From Hormiphora californensis (lineage: Eukaryota; Ctenophora; Tentaculata; Cydippida; Pleurobrachiidae), in assembly GCA_020137815.1 (NCBI GenBank), contig CM035351.1, forward strand, positions 7,155,815-7,219,814: a stretch of DNA of 64,000 bases, read 5' to 3'. Below the pieces are notes generated by a model that worked only from the letters and a program-made list of their open reading frames with translations, had not been told where the DNA came from and ran no database searches. Below are positions 42,516 to 61,670 of this stretch, piece after piece. A program made the translations under genes and the position numbers. How positions within the stretch are numbered: the first letter of the stretch is position 1; each line of letters begins with the position of its first letter.

Positions 42516-43672
42516 TTAGATCTTGCGAATCTTGCTGCCGACAACCTGGGGGTTGTCCTTCTCGAGCTTGGCCCGTCCCTCGGTCTTGTAATCAAAGGTA
42601 CAATCATGCTGGTCGGAGTAGCGGTGCAGACCACAGAACAAATTCTCGCATCGGCACTTGAACCCTGAATGTAGTGGTAAGTTAGTGGCGCCTGGTGGAG
42701 GTATCACATGACACGTGTGCCAAAACAAGGTGGCTGTTTTAACAAGCAGCAACAGTTTGGTGTCCTGTGTAATTAGTGTCCTAATACCGTGTGTATTGTG
42801 TAATTAGGGCCCTAACTACACATTACACACGATACCAAACTAGGTAGAAAAACAATTTCTCATCGGTCGCGGTTGTAATACATAATATGTGACCTCAGCT
42901 CCCTTATTATGCAATTACCTGTAAGGCCAACTTTTTTGTTGCAAGAGAAGCATCGGTTCTTGGCCTTGCTCGGTGATTTCCCCTTATCATCGGGTGGTGT
43001 AGCGGAGAGAACTGAGCTGGGCGATCCAGCAATATCATCCACTACACTCTGTGGGATCGGGATCTCTGCCGCTACAGGTTCAACTGGAGGGGGGATCAAT
43101 ATTAACAACATGTAGAGATACCTGCCACCCGGCAAAGTTTGGTACGCTATAACACACACACGTCACACATACAACATGTGTATTGTGTTACAACGTGGCA
43201 ACATTTCCACTCGCCAGCGTAGTGATCATGAATTAAGACTAAAGTATGAGAAACCGTGTAATCCTGGGGAGCAGGAAGTTACATCGAATCTAGGAAAGTA
43301 TGGAAACCGTGGAGCAGGAAGTTAACCATATGTTAGAACAAACCTGTCGGTTGAGGTATGATAGGGGCGGGTTGTTGTTGTTGATGCTGTTCGGCCGCGG
43401 AGGGTGCAGGAGCACTGGCCGTTTGCTGCTGAGCAGCTTTCTTCTTTAGGTTATCTTTGAAGCATTTTGAGCACATGCCATCAAATGAGGCATTACCATA
43501 AAAGCCACATCCCTGGAAGACAAGATATATTAGCGAGAATGAAGGGTAAATGATATCTGTCTAGTCTTTAGCCATCTTGTATGTAAAGCTAAATCTCATC
43601 ACAAACTAGTATGGCGAGTGTGTGCGTGTAAAAACATACCTGCGTGCACAGAGAGCTATCCAGCCTGTCCAT
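42516..43672 (-). CDS. ZFAND5/6-like A20 and AN1 zinc-finger protein, 4 exons
   Basis: Exons: 43672-43640, 43512-43344, 43083-42919, 42664-42516, all with matching phases, giving 171 residues. The N-terminal A20 finger is C-x(3)[16 protein letters not shown]. A linker rich in Gln, Pro, Ala and Ser follows (a run of five Gln). The C-terminal AN1 finger reads [33 protein letters not shown], then FDYK and SKIRKI. This architecture is diagnostic of the ZFAND5/ZFAND6 family (also AWP1/ZNF216), which bind ubiquitin through A20 and link it to the proteasome, NF-kB signalling or peroxisomal import. It is shorter than the human proteins (about 210 aa), mainly in the linker. An AATAAA lies 9 bases after the stop. 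It cannot be assigned to ZFAND5 or ZFAND6 specifically. Confidence 0.88.
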
Positions 43673-46246
43673 TTGTGTGGCTGCGACGCAGCACCCACAC
43701 CGGTCTTCCTAGATGATGTAATTGGATTTAGAAACTTGCCAAAAGGGTAAGATCACCATATCGATTATACAGGGAAAAAAATAGGTAACTCGGGTAGATC
43801 AAAATATTAAAATTTCTAGTCTCTAGTCTCTACCATCTTGAAATTATAGTCACGATTGTGGTTGCGAAAAACCCTACTTTTCTTTTCAAATACAATTATG
43901 ATGGCGCTTCTCTCTCAAAATATGATGGAGCAATCAAGCTTTTAGAGAGAAAAAAAGCGTACATGCCACAGGGTGAACTGTGAAGACGTTCGAAATTTGT
44001 TTTAGGGCTTAGGCCAAGTATTAGAATGTTGTATCTACACCTTTTAGATTGATTACTCGAAATACTGGTTACAGATCGAATCTGCTTAAAGGATTTATTG
44101 ATACATTTCAGCAGCAAGCTTTTTAGCACAAAATTAATTCCTTACATCTAGCCTTTTGAGACGAACCCAGTCGGCAGTCATTGTCAATTATTGCAATTGC
44201 CTTGTTCGACCCTCTCTCTCAGCGCCCCGCAAATGTAAGGGAGGGTCAGAGCAAGTTAATTACTCAGTTTTCGGGGGAAAAGTGTAGCTTCAACGACAGA
44301 GTACAAAATGTGACCAGTGACGGCCACGGTCGACACTCGACCTTGACCTTTTATTCGGGGCCTGGCAAGGCCCCCCGACCCGAATATAACCCAAACTCAA
44401 CCCATCCCCCCTAAAACATCCCCCCTAAAACTAAAACAACGGGGCCGAGCCGACAGGCCCTTAATACCAGATGAAAAAAAACCATAAAACCATAAACCAT
44501 AACCATAAACCATAGATATTTTTAGAGTGAAAGTTTTGAAGCCCCCTGAAGTAGTAGAGAGGTGTTCTATGGCTCGTTGGAAAGGTCTCGAGGTCCCGCG
44601 ACGTATAGGGGGTGTGGCGATGGCCATACCCAAACCTATAAGGGGTAGGACGCGAAAAACAGTCAAAATAAGGGGTATGCTGAACTCGGCAATTAGAAGC
44701 AGTAGAAAGGTGTTCTAGGGTGCGTTCGAAAGCTCTCGAGATGCTGAAGTAATTGGAATGTAATTGGAAGTAATTACATGTAATTAAAATGTAATTACAT
44801 GTAATTAAAGGGTAATTACATGTAATTAAAAGGTCTAAATGACCCAGAATGATAATTTAAACATATTTTGACATATTTGGAGGCCCTGAGACCAGTGGGT
44901 GGCCAAATTTAATCAGGTTTCGGGTCGGCTGACGTAAAAACTCCGTGTTTTGGTCGAGTAACCATAAACCATAAACCATAGATATTTTTAGAGTGAAAGT
45001 TTTGAAGCCACCTGAAGTAGTAGAGAGGTGTTCTATGGCTCGTTGGAAAGGACTCGAGGTCCCACGACGTATAGGGGGTGTGGCGATGGCCATACCCAAA
45101 CCTATAAGGGGTAGGACGCGAAAAACAGTCAAAATAAGGGGTATACAGAACTCGGCAATTGGAAGGAGTAGAAAGGTGTTCTAGGGTGCGTTCGAAAGCT
45201 CTCGAGGTGCTGAAGTAATTGGAATGTAATTGGAAGTAATTACATGTAATTAAAGCGTAATTACATGTAATTAAAGGGTAATTACATGTAATTAAAAGGT
45301 CTGCATGATCCCAAATGATAATTTAAACATATTTTCACGTATTTGGAGGCCCTGAGACCAGCGGGTGGCCAAATTTAATCCGGTTTCGGGTCGGCTGACG
45401 TAAAAACTCCGCGTTTTGGTCGAGGTTCGTCAAAATCAAATAAAAACATACCTAAGAGTCTGGTATCGTTTATCAACAGGTAAAGGTAAAAGTCAGAGGG
45501 CTCGGTGCTCACGCTTCACAGGTTTTTGATAAAACAGAGGCCTAAGTTTGGCCGCAAAGGTCGAAAATTGAAAAGATTTGTGAGCGCCGTGCAAATTTTC
45601 AAAAACAAAGTTTCTGTTTTTCAAATCGAATTGGTCGCGATTCGAGATCTCGCGCCGCGCCTGGATAGCTATATTTTCGCGCGTTACGTATAAATACAAC
45701 AATTGCAGCGCATTTTAGTACTTTTATTTATCGAAGAAAAATTTATGATTCACGCAACCGACCCAACGTTTCAAAATCTTCAAACGAAGTTTTAAAATTC
45801 CTGTTTGAAAAGATTACAAGATTACAAGATTAAAATTATATTTATAATGTCAATAAATTAAATAAATGTAATTATTGACACCCCGCTAATACACTAAACA
45901 TATTGGCTCACAAGTATTAAAAAATAAATATGTCCAACATGCGGACGTTTCCGCCCGTAGCTACCTCTAGCTGGGTTATCTCGTCTAATTCAAACACTCT
46001 TCAATATCACATTGTATGTACAAAAAACAGAATCAATAAACTGTCGTGATAACAAGTGATGAGTAGCGTATAGAAGGGATGTTGTTGATAGTTTGTAGAA
46101 TGAGGAATGAGGATGAAAAGCGCTGCCTCATCACAGCAGCGTTTGCGAAGATTCCTATTTAGAGTTCTACCCAACGACCGATAGGGAGGAGGGATAGAAC
46201 ATGAGATAATTCCCGATGCCGAAGGCAAGGGGATTATCTAATTAGC
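43673..46246. other. Intergenic, repeat-rich DNA
   Basis: No gene is recognised. The notable content is a 466-bp tandem duplication (44494-45424) and, at 45460-45720, a GCGC-rich AT/GC mosaic that looks like a decayed repeat. Confidence 0.55.
44494..45424. repeat. 466-bp tandem duplication with internal ATTACATGTAATTAAA subrepeats
   Basis: Two copies start near 44494 and 44960, each opening with CATAAACCATAGATATTTTTA. Each contains two to three copies of a 19-bp palindromic unit (GTAATTACATGTAATTAAA) and ends in TCGGCTGACGTAAAAACTCC. The copies differ at scattered positions. Confidence 0.9.
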
Positions 46247-46674
46247 ATGTCAAGTACAGCAGGGTTGTTTATTATCAGCAATCCATCCAGAGAGTTGGGT
46301 ACAGTGTCCCCTCTCTTCTTGGGAAGTGCACGCGAGAAAAGGGAGGTTGAGATAACAACTGTGCAGTCAACAGCACAGCAAGAAATAAAGAGTTTTGCTT
46401 CTGTCCTGGAGAAGAAATGTGCTAGTGCTCCGAAAGTGAAATCCGCCGAGCGCTTGGGAAAGCAGTCCTCATCTGCAAGACCTGTTAAAGTGGTGCTGAG
46501 GAGCAGAGACGCTCAAATGTCGATCCTGTCGAAGAAATCCCTGCTGAAAGGGAACGACAAGTTCGGCAAAGTTTTTATTTCTCCTGATAGAACAGTTGAA
46601 GAACGGGGAGAACGGAAACAGCTTGTGATTGAACTGAAGGAGAAGGCAAAGCAGTCCCCTGGAACCCACTACAT
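46247..46674 (+). mobile_element. LINE ORF1-like relic, upstream part
   Basis: An open frame begins MSSTAGLFIISNPS. It contains VKVVLRSRDAQMSIL...NDKFGKVFISPDRTVEERGERKQLVIELKEKAKQSPGTHYI, in which the (K/N)-VF-I/V-SPD-x-T-x-EER-x-x-R-x-LV-x-ELK pattern is typical of the RRM-like ORF1 protein in animal non-LTR retrotransposons. The frame is then broken by an insertion and resumes at 50233. No reverse transcriptase is seen in the window, so this is a fragment or a non-coding remnant. Confidence 0.5.
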
Positions 46675-49600
46675 ACTACTACTACTACTACTACTCAGAG
46701 TGCCTGGGCTTGCCTACGGCAAGCCCACAGGGACTATCGCAAAGCGATATCGCCGGCACTGGAGAAGAGTCCCCCCGCCCTCTCCCCTCGCATGGAACTA
46801 CCATCTGGCAGGTTCACAATATAACGGGAGATTTGGAGTGGGGCTCTTCTCGGGGTTGTTCGAGTCCTGTGTGGTTATTTTTTCCAGGAACGTTTATACT
46901 TTGATCTTGAACCACAGTTTCGTCTTCGTTTTCAATTAATCTTTGATACGGGATATGTGAGACCTATCTGTCTGATTAGGTTCAATTAGGTTAGAAGGCT
47001 AAACTAGCAAGGATTTGTTCTCAGTCCACAGTTTTGTTTAGTATGTATATATTGGTGGCGGGTGGGGTGGTTCGGGGTGGGTGGAGGCTAATAGGGCTAG
47101 ATATTTGGTTGAAAAAGGGATATTCTACTTGAAGGGGAGTGAGAAAAATAGGGCTAGATATTTGGTTGAAAAAGGGATATTCTACTTGAAGGGGAGTGAG
47201 AAAAATAGGGCTAGATATTGGGTTGAAAAAGGGATATTCTACTTGAAGGGGAGTGAGAAAAATAGGGCTAGATATTGGGTTGAAAAAGGGATATTCTACT
47301 TGAAGGGGAGTGAGAAAAATAGGGCTAGATATTGGGTTGAAAAAGGGATATTCTACTTGAAGGGGAGTGAGAAAAATAGGGCTAGATATTTGGTTGAAAA
47401 AGGGATATTCTACTTGAAGGGGAGTGAGAAAAATAGGGCTAGATATTTGGTTGAAAAAGGGATATTCTACTTGAAGGGGAGTGAGAAAAATAGGGCTAGA
47501 TATTGGGTTGAAAAAGGGATATTCTACTTGAAGGGGAGTGAGAAAAATAGGGCTAGATATTGGGTTGAAAAAGGGATATTCTACTTGAAGGGGAGTGAGA
47601 AAAATAGGGCTAGATATTGGGTTGAAAAAGGGATATTCTACTTGAAGGGGAGTGAGAAAAATAGGGCTAGATATTGGGTTGAATTCTTTTATTGACATAA
47701 TACCATGTAGAACATGTGTTTAGGTACCAGATATTATCTGTATACAGCCATCTTAATTCTTGGAGCAGCAAACAGTGGCCTTCTGAATTGCTACTGAAGT
47801 AGGAACTGGATGTTGGAAATTAATCAGTTGCGTTGCTGATCACGCGATCTCTCTTGCATGCAGGGAGAGAGAAGGGAGGAATTATGAGGGGAAATATAGG
47901 TCGAGATTAAATAGTTTCTGTTTTCTCCTCTCTCTGTGAGAAAAATAGGGCTAGATATTTGGTTGAAAAAGGGATATTCTACTTGAAGGGGAGTGAGAAA
48001 AATAGGGCTAGATATTTGGTTGAAAAAGGGATATTCTACTTGAAGGGGAGTGAGAAAAATAGGGCTAGATATTGGGTTGAAAAAGGGATATTCTACTTGA
48101 AGGGGAGTGAGAAAAATAGGGCTAGATATTGGGTTGAAAAAGGGATATTCTACTTGAAGGGGAGTGAGAAAAATAGGGCTAGATATTGGGTTGAAAAAGG
48201 GATATTCTACTTGAAGGGGAGTGAGAAAAATAGGGCTAGATATTGGGTTGAATTCTTTTATTGACATAATACCATGTAGAACATGTGTTTAGGTACCAGA
48301 TATTATCTGTATACAGCCATCTTAATTCTTGGAGCAGCAAACAGTGGCCTTCTGAATTGCTACTGAAGTAGGAACTGGATGTTGGAAATTAATCAGTTGC
48401 GTTGCTGATCACGCGATCTCTCTTGCATGCAGGGAGAGAGAAGGGAGGAATTATGAGGGGAAATATAGGTCGAGATTAAATAGTTTCTGTTTTCTCCTCT
48501 CTCTGTGAGAAAAATAGGGCTAGATATTTGGTTGAAAAAGGGATATTCTACTTGAAGGGGAGTGAGAAAAATAGGGCTAGATATTGGGTTGAAAAAGGGA
48601 TATTCTACTTGAAGGGGAGTGAGAAAAATAGGGCTAGATATTGCGTTGAAAAAGGGATATTCTACTTGAAGGGGAGTGAGAAAAATAGGGCTAGATATTG
48701 GGTTGAAAAAGGGATATTCTACTTGAAGGGGAGTGAGAAAAATAGGGCTAGATATTTGGTTGAAAAAGGGATATTCTACTTGAAGGGGAGTGAGAAAAAT
48801 AGGGCTAGATATTGGGTTGAAAAAGGGATATTCTACTTGAAGGGGAGTGAGAAAAATAGGGCTAGATATTGGGTTGAAAAAGGGATATTCTACTTGAAGG
48901 GGAGTGAGAAAAATAGGGCTAGATATTGGGTTGAATTCTTTTATTGACATAATACCATGTAGAACATGTGTTTAGGTACCAGATATTATCTGTATACAGC
49001 CATCTTAATTCTTGGAGCAGCAAACAGTGGCCTTCTGAATTGCTACTGAAGTAGGAACTGGATGTTGGAAATTAATCAGTTGCGTTGCTGATCACGCGAT
49101 CTCTCTTGCATGCAGGGAGAGAGAAGGGAGGAATTATGAGGGGAAATATAGGTCGAGATTAAATAGTTTCTGTTTTCTCCTCTCTCTGTGAGAAAAATAG
49201 GGCTAGATATTTGGTTGAAAAAGGGATATTCTACTTGAAGGGGAGTGAGAAAAATAGGGCTAGATATTGGGTTGAAAAAGGGATATTCTACTTGAAGGGG
49301 AGTGAGAAAAATAGGGCTAGATATTTGGTTGAAAAAGGGATATTCTACTTGAAGGGGAGTGAGAAAAATAGGGCTAGATATTGGGTTGAAAAAGGGATAT
49401 TCTACTTGAAGGGGAGTGAGAAAAATAGGGCTAGATATTGGGTTGAAAAAGGGATATTCTACTTGAAGGGGAGTGAGAAAAATAGGGCTAGATATTGGGT
49501 TGAAAAAGGGATATTCTACTTGAAGGGGAGTGAGAAAAATAGGGCTAGATATTGGGTTGAATTCTTTTATTGACATAATACCATGTAGAACATGTGTTTA

Positions 49601-50244
49601 GGTACCAGATATTATCTGTATACAGCCATCTTAATTCTTGGAGCAGCAAACAGTGGCCTTCTGAATTGCTACTGAAGTAGGAACTGGATGTTGGAAATTA
49701 ATCAGTTGCGTTGCTGATCACGCGATCTCTCTTGCATGCAGGGAGAGAGAAGGGAGGAATTATGAGGGGAAATATAGGTCGAGATTAAATAGTTTCTGTT
49801 TTCTCCTCTCTCTGTGAGAAAAATAGGGCTAGATATTTGGTTGAAAAAGGGATATTCTACTTGAAGGGGAGTGAGAAAAATAGGGCTAGATATTTGGTTG
49901 AAAAAGGGATATTCTACTTGAAGGGGAGTGAGAAAAATAGGGCTAGATATTGGGTTGAAAAAGGGATATTCTACTTGAAGGGGAGTGAGAAAAATAGGGC
50001 TAGATATTGGGTTGAAAAAGGGATATTCTACTTGAAGGGGAGTGAGAAAAATAGGGCTAGATATTGGGTTGAAAAAGGGATATTCTACTTGAAGGGGAGT
50101 GAGAAAAATAGGGCTAGATATTGGGTTGAATTCTTTTATTGACATAATACCATGTAGAACATGTGTTTAGGTACCAGATATTATCTGTATACAGCCATCT
50201 TAATTCTTGGAGCAGCAAACAGTGGCCTTCTGAACCCACTACAT
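46662..50244 (-). mobile_element. 3.6 kb insertion with internal satellite, flanked by 13-bp direct repeats
   Basis: GAACCCACTACAT occurs at 46662-46674 and again at 50232-50244, exactly where the ORF1-like frame stops and resumes. The insertion starts on the plus strand with (ACT)7 at 46675-46695, which is a 3' (AGT)n tail if read on the minus strand. Next comes about 390 bp of hairpin-prone unique sequence (GGGCTTGCCTACGGCAAGCCC), and then the 57-bp repeat array. A target-site duplication plus a microsatellite tail suggests retroposition. No enzyme is encoded. Confidence 0.6.
47091..50232. repeat. Higher-order satellite: 57-bp units in five blocks
   Basis: The 57-bp unit (AGGGCTAGATATTKGGTTGA...GGGGAGTGAGAAAAAT) occurs 11, 6, 8, 7 and 6 times in blocks at about 47091-47688, 47938-48254, 48506-48938, 49190-49564 and 49816-50132. 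The blocks are separated by an almost invariant spacer of about 250 bp (TTCTTTTATTGACATAATACC...CTCCTCTCTCTGTGAG). Larger periods are 569, 683 and 626 bp, differing by exactly one unit. The unit length is divisible by three, so it stays open on both strands as a 19-residue repeat. These frames should not be annotated as proteins. Confidence 0.95.
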
Positions 50245-50287
50245 CATCCGTGGAAAGAGGGTGTTAGAAGCACCAAGGGACTCTTGA
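50233..50287 (+). mobile_element. LINE ORF1-like relic, downstream end
   Basis: After the second 13-bp direct repeat the frame continues IIRGKRVLEAPRDS and stops at TGA (50285-50287). It joins in frame with the part ending at 46674. Confidence 0.45.
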
Positions 50288-57755
<7,468 letters not shown>

Positions 57756-58114
57756 TTCGAGGAATATATGAGGATGCATACCGAGAGAAAGAAAACGAAA
57801 TATCTGTGATTTTATACTCAGTATTTTTATGCCTCGATAATCCTATATGAAGATGAACATGAGAGACACTGTTGGGAGAGTTCGGGTTGAAAGGGGCAAT
57901 TATGTATAATGGTGGAGAGAGAGAGAGAGCGAGAAAAGAATGGTTAATTAAGTCGCGGGTATTAATCGACTAAATTCTGTGAAATTAATCACATTATTAT
58001 CTGACTACAGTTCTAACTATATGAACCGGGGAAAGTTATTAGCCGCAGTTTGGCAACATTTTGGATTCCTAGAACTGTCAATCGTGTGTGGGTTAACTGG
58101 TGTGCTGCTAGTAT

Positions 58115-58178
58115 TCACGATCTTGAAATTATTGAGTTCGCGAGAATGTATTCTCGCGAACTCAATATAATCGTGATC
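58115..58178. repeat. Perfect-core hairpin
   Basis: ATTGAGTTCGCGAGAAT is inverted across a two-base centre (58131-58166). The outer arms TCACGAT and ATCGTGA extend the stem imperfectly. Confidence 0.85.
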
Positions 58179-58988
58179 ATTGAAATTGGTCTTGCCAATT
58201 TCTCTCTATATTCTGATGACTGAAAACAATCATATTAGTTTCTTATTCCCCCTAAATGCTTTATCTTCGAGAATCAAACTGTCTTGGTTTGCAGGCCTTC
58301 GAGAAATACTTAAATTCTAAAGTAAACGGTTTCACGAAACTGTATGCTTTTGAGATGCTGGGACTGTTTAATATAAAGACCCATCAGCTGGGTATTTATA
58401 ATAAATCGTCCCCTGGTTATCAGGAGTCACGACTGGTAGCTCTCAGTTCATATAATACCTGTCAGAGCGATGCTTGACCTCGCTCATCTCAAAGAGCACA
58501 CGAGAAAGGGCCAGCGTGATGCCTGACAGGTTTGAGTCCCTTATCATTATAATCTTGCGTTCAAATGCACTGTTAGGTTCCTCACTTTTTTAATTTTTGC
58601 CTGGCTTGTGAGTTAATCAATTCCTTGTCTGTTCCTTATTAAGAGACCTGTAAAGTTGTCCGGTGCTAATATTATGGTGATGAATTTGTGGCAAATTATT
58701 TGCCTCCTGTGCTCGAAGAATATCTTGTGTATTTTTCCTGATATAGATATTGAACTGTTCTAGTTTAGCCCGACCCAATTCTTCTCTTTCACTGAAAGGT
58801 TCGGGTACAATACCGTTAACTGACAACAATTAGATCTGATCTTTTTTACAATTATATATTATATCTTCAAGTGTAAAATGTTAATGATGTTGTGGGAAGA
58901 GGTGGGAAAATAGGGAAACGTTATGCCATGACAATATATTGTTATTTAAATGTTGTGTGACAACTATCTTCTTACACCCCCATGAATC

Positions 58989-59098
58989 AGGAACCGACCG
59001 AATCAGGAAATACTGGCCCCTGATTGGCTGATAACCAGTCACGTGACCTAAATAACGAGCTCTGATTGGTTGTTTACTTGGTTCGGTCGGTTCCTGCC
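58989..59098. mobile_element. Small MITE-like repeat (copy 2)
   Basis: Inverted ends AGGAACCGACCGAA and TTCGGTCGGTTCCT enclose 80 bp. The centre (CCTGATTGGCTGATAACCAG, TCACGTGACCTAAATAACG) is the reverse complement of the repeat at 41285-41375. Confidence 0.75.
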
Positions 59099-59618
59099 AT
59101 GAATGTATCATTGTGCAGAGATGGATTTATTTTTGAAAATTTACTTATTCTTAATAACTCTACCAAGAGAGAGATAGATCATTGTGACGAAAGGAACCAC
59201 CGTATTATGATGATGATGAGTATTACTCTATTATATAGTACAATCTTTATTTTAAAGTAAAACTATTTGCTTGAGCTCGAAAAAATATCCGTGTTTCAGT
59301 TTGATCACCTGGCCCAGCTCATGTTCAAACCCTCCTTTACAGGGTGTGGAGAGAGAGGGTCGAACAAGGGAACCTTGCTGGGCCCAGCTCATGTGAGGGA
59401 AAAGGGGGCTGCGAGGAGCTGGGAGAAGGCAACGTCATTTCGATACCAAGTTCTACCTTAGTGCTAATATGGACCTACAAGAAGGTGCCAAAAACAGCCA
59501 ACTTGCTTTGTTGAGTAACTCACTAACAAAACTAGCCCAAAACTAGCTATATGCTCGTTTTTGCACTTCCGGTAGAACGGTTAGATTTCATCAAAAATGG
59601 GTGTCCGTGTACTACAAC

Positions 59619-59763
59619 CTACGTTCTACACGGTGTAGAACGTAGGTTGTTTCTGCACTGTATCAAATAGGGATCCGGATGCCGCCAGACAGATGAGCGT
59701 GATGTTGTGAACTTGCAGTAGTTTGTTGAGTAAGGGGGAAGAGTCTTCCCCCTTACTCAACAA
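59619..59763. repeat. Two hairpins
   Basis: CCTACGTTCTACAC with its inverse at 59619-59648, and TTGTTGAGTAAGGGGGAAG with its inverse around AGT at 59723-59763. A further GCGCGC-rich inverted block flanked by ACAACTC/GAGTTGT lies at about 59786-59840. Confidence 0.85.
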
Positions 59764-60251
59764 GTTGGTGATGCCATCATCTCTTACAACTCAGCCCGCC
59801 TCGCGGGCTTCGTTTTCGCGCGCTACGCGCGCGAGTTGTAAGGGTGACTGCGTCACCAACTCAACAAGCAGTAATGGCATCAAGGGTGCAGGACGCAGGT
59901 GGTTCAACTGGGTAAGCGGTATTAGGGCATTCTGGTAACTTGGTGACCCTGGCCTAATAGTATTACAGCCCTAATGCATCGATTGAATTTGATTGCGGTA
60001 TCGATTGATTGCGGTATCGCATCATTTCCTCTTGACCCCTGGCAAGGCATTGGCCTGACCCTATTCTCATTTCTTCAAATAAGGAGCGTGCGAGAACTTG
60101 ACCCACCAAAGCATGTTCGGAGATTTGAGATTTCTATGTGAATTGCGATGTAATTTGAGATTTCTATGTGATCAGAAACGACTTTTCCGATGAGATGAAA
60201 TTGGCTGTCAGGCCAACGCTCTGATCACAGTTCTCGCCCCAGGCCAATGCT

Positions 60252-60391
60252 CTGACAGGTCCGCAGCACCAGACAGGTAACTACCAAGTTAGACTGTATA
60301 TCTGATCTTGGTACTTTCTGAATCAGAAAGTACCTACCAAGATATAAAGTCCAACTTGGTAGTTACCTGTCTGGTGCTGCGGACCTGTCAG
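60252..60391. mobile_element. 140-bp foldback element
   Basis: CTGACAGGTCCGCAGCACCAG and onward is inverted at the right end, with arms of about 60 bp around TTTCTGAATCAGAAAG. Confidence 0.8.
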
Positions 60392-60514
60392 AATCGAATT
60401 ATTCTGACCCCAATACCAAACAAGAATATGGGATAATTCGCCCATAATTTTAGTCACTAAATTAGTGGTCTTCTTCCTTCTAACCTCTCACGTGCAAGGA
60501 AGCAAGCAGTTTTT

Positions 60515-60517
60515 AGC

Positions 60518-60549
<32 letters not shown>

Positions 60550-60550
60550 C

Positions 60551-60643
<93 letters not shown>

Positions 60644-60655
60644 TAGAGAGAGAGT
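60515..60655. repeat. (GA)n microsatellite
   Basis: GA repeats with GACAGAGAGACA and GATA interruptions. Confidence 0.95.
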
Positions 60656-60773
60656 TGCTGAGTAAGGAAAGTAGGGGACAGATTGGGACACCATGCATAC
60701 GATATAACTGCTCCTCGGTATATTTATATCAATATGGGATATATTATTTGTATAATTATATATATATAATATT

Positions 60774-60981
60774 AGAGCAAAAACTAATTGAAATTAGTTC
60801 GCCAGAAAGGTGGCCCATTTTGAACTTACTCCTTTGTTTCCGTCACCTTTGAGTTGAGGCTTCAAAGACATTGAGGTATCCGTAAACTTTTCCGCCTTCA
60901 ACTCAAAGGTGACGGAAATGAAGAAGTAAGTTCAAAATGGGCCACCTTTCTGGCGAACTAATTTCAATTAGTTTTTGCTCT
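60774..60981. mobile_element. 208-bp foldback element
   Basis: Inverted ends AGAGCAAAAACTAATTGAAA and its complement have arms of about 85 bp around a short loop near 60880. The arms differ by small indels. Confidence 0.8.
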
Positions 60982-61670
60982 AAATTTGTACTCTTTTTTG
61001 GTCGTTTGAGGTCATTTATGACCTCAAACAACTAAGATAATTGTCAACTAAAGTGTTCAAATGTAATTCAAATGTATCCTGGGTTGTAGGAAACTGATTT
61101 GACGAAATTTTCAAAATTCGACGTCGTTTTGACGTCGTGACGTCACATGTGACGTCACGACGACTTAAAAAATGATGACAGACTATTCGGCCGATGGAGC
61201 ACTAAACGTTTGGAAAGTTTTAAAGGCAGCAGTAGTCAAGAACTGAAGTTATTGCACGAAATGTGAGTTTTTGTGTAGATTTTCACATCAAATTTTTGAG
61301 TTCAGACGCGTTTTAAGGTCTAAAAATGACAAGTTAGAGAAAATCACTATATAGTATCTGAAAGTTCAGACAATTTGCCACTAACGATTTTCCGTCAAAT
61401 CAGGAATCAGAATACGTCTTGATGGTGTTAGAGGCGTTTGAAAATGTTTGGTCTGAGATTTTTCAATGACGTCACTTTGTGACGTCGTTACGGTCGTCAT
61501 AGTAGACATTTTCACTCGAAACCTTAACTAATGCATGCCCCGAACGATTTCCTAACGGATAAAACTTGGTTCAAGTCTCTAGCTAGTATGGTTCGCACTA
61601 CAAGTGTTACACAGTGAAGCGTCTATATATATATATCTATATATCTATCTATCTATATATATATATATAT

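Noticed and set aside
46850-46875. Possible tRNA-type B box (GTTCGAGTCC)
   Set aside because: No credible A box or cloverleaf could be found at the right distance, so a tRNA gene or tRNA-derived SINE is not supported.
47021-50145. Repeat proteins of 100-225 residues on both strands
   Set aside because: They arise because the 57-bp satellite unit is divisible by three and lacks stops. There is no start context, no composition bias towards one strand and no homology that I recognise.
58617-58829. 70-codon minus-strand frame EPFSEREELGRAK...
   Set aside because: The composition is protein-like, but there is no recognised family, no clear splice context and it lies among mobile repeats. I do not report it as a gene.
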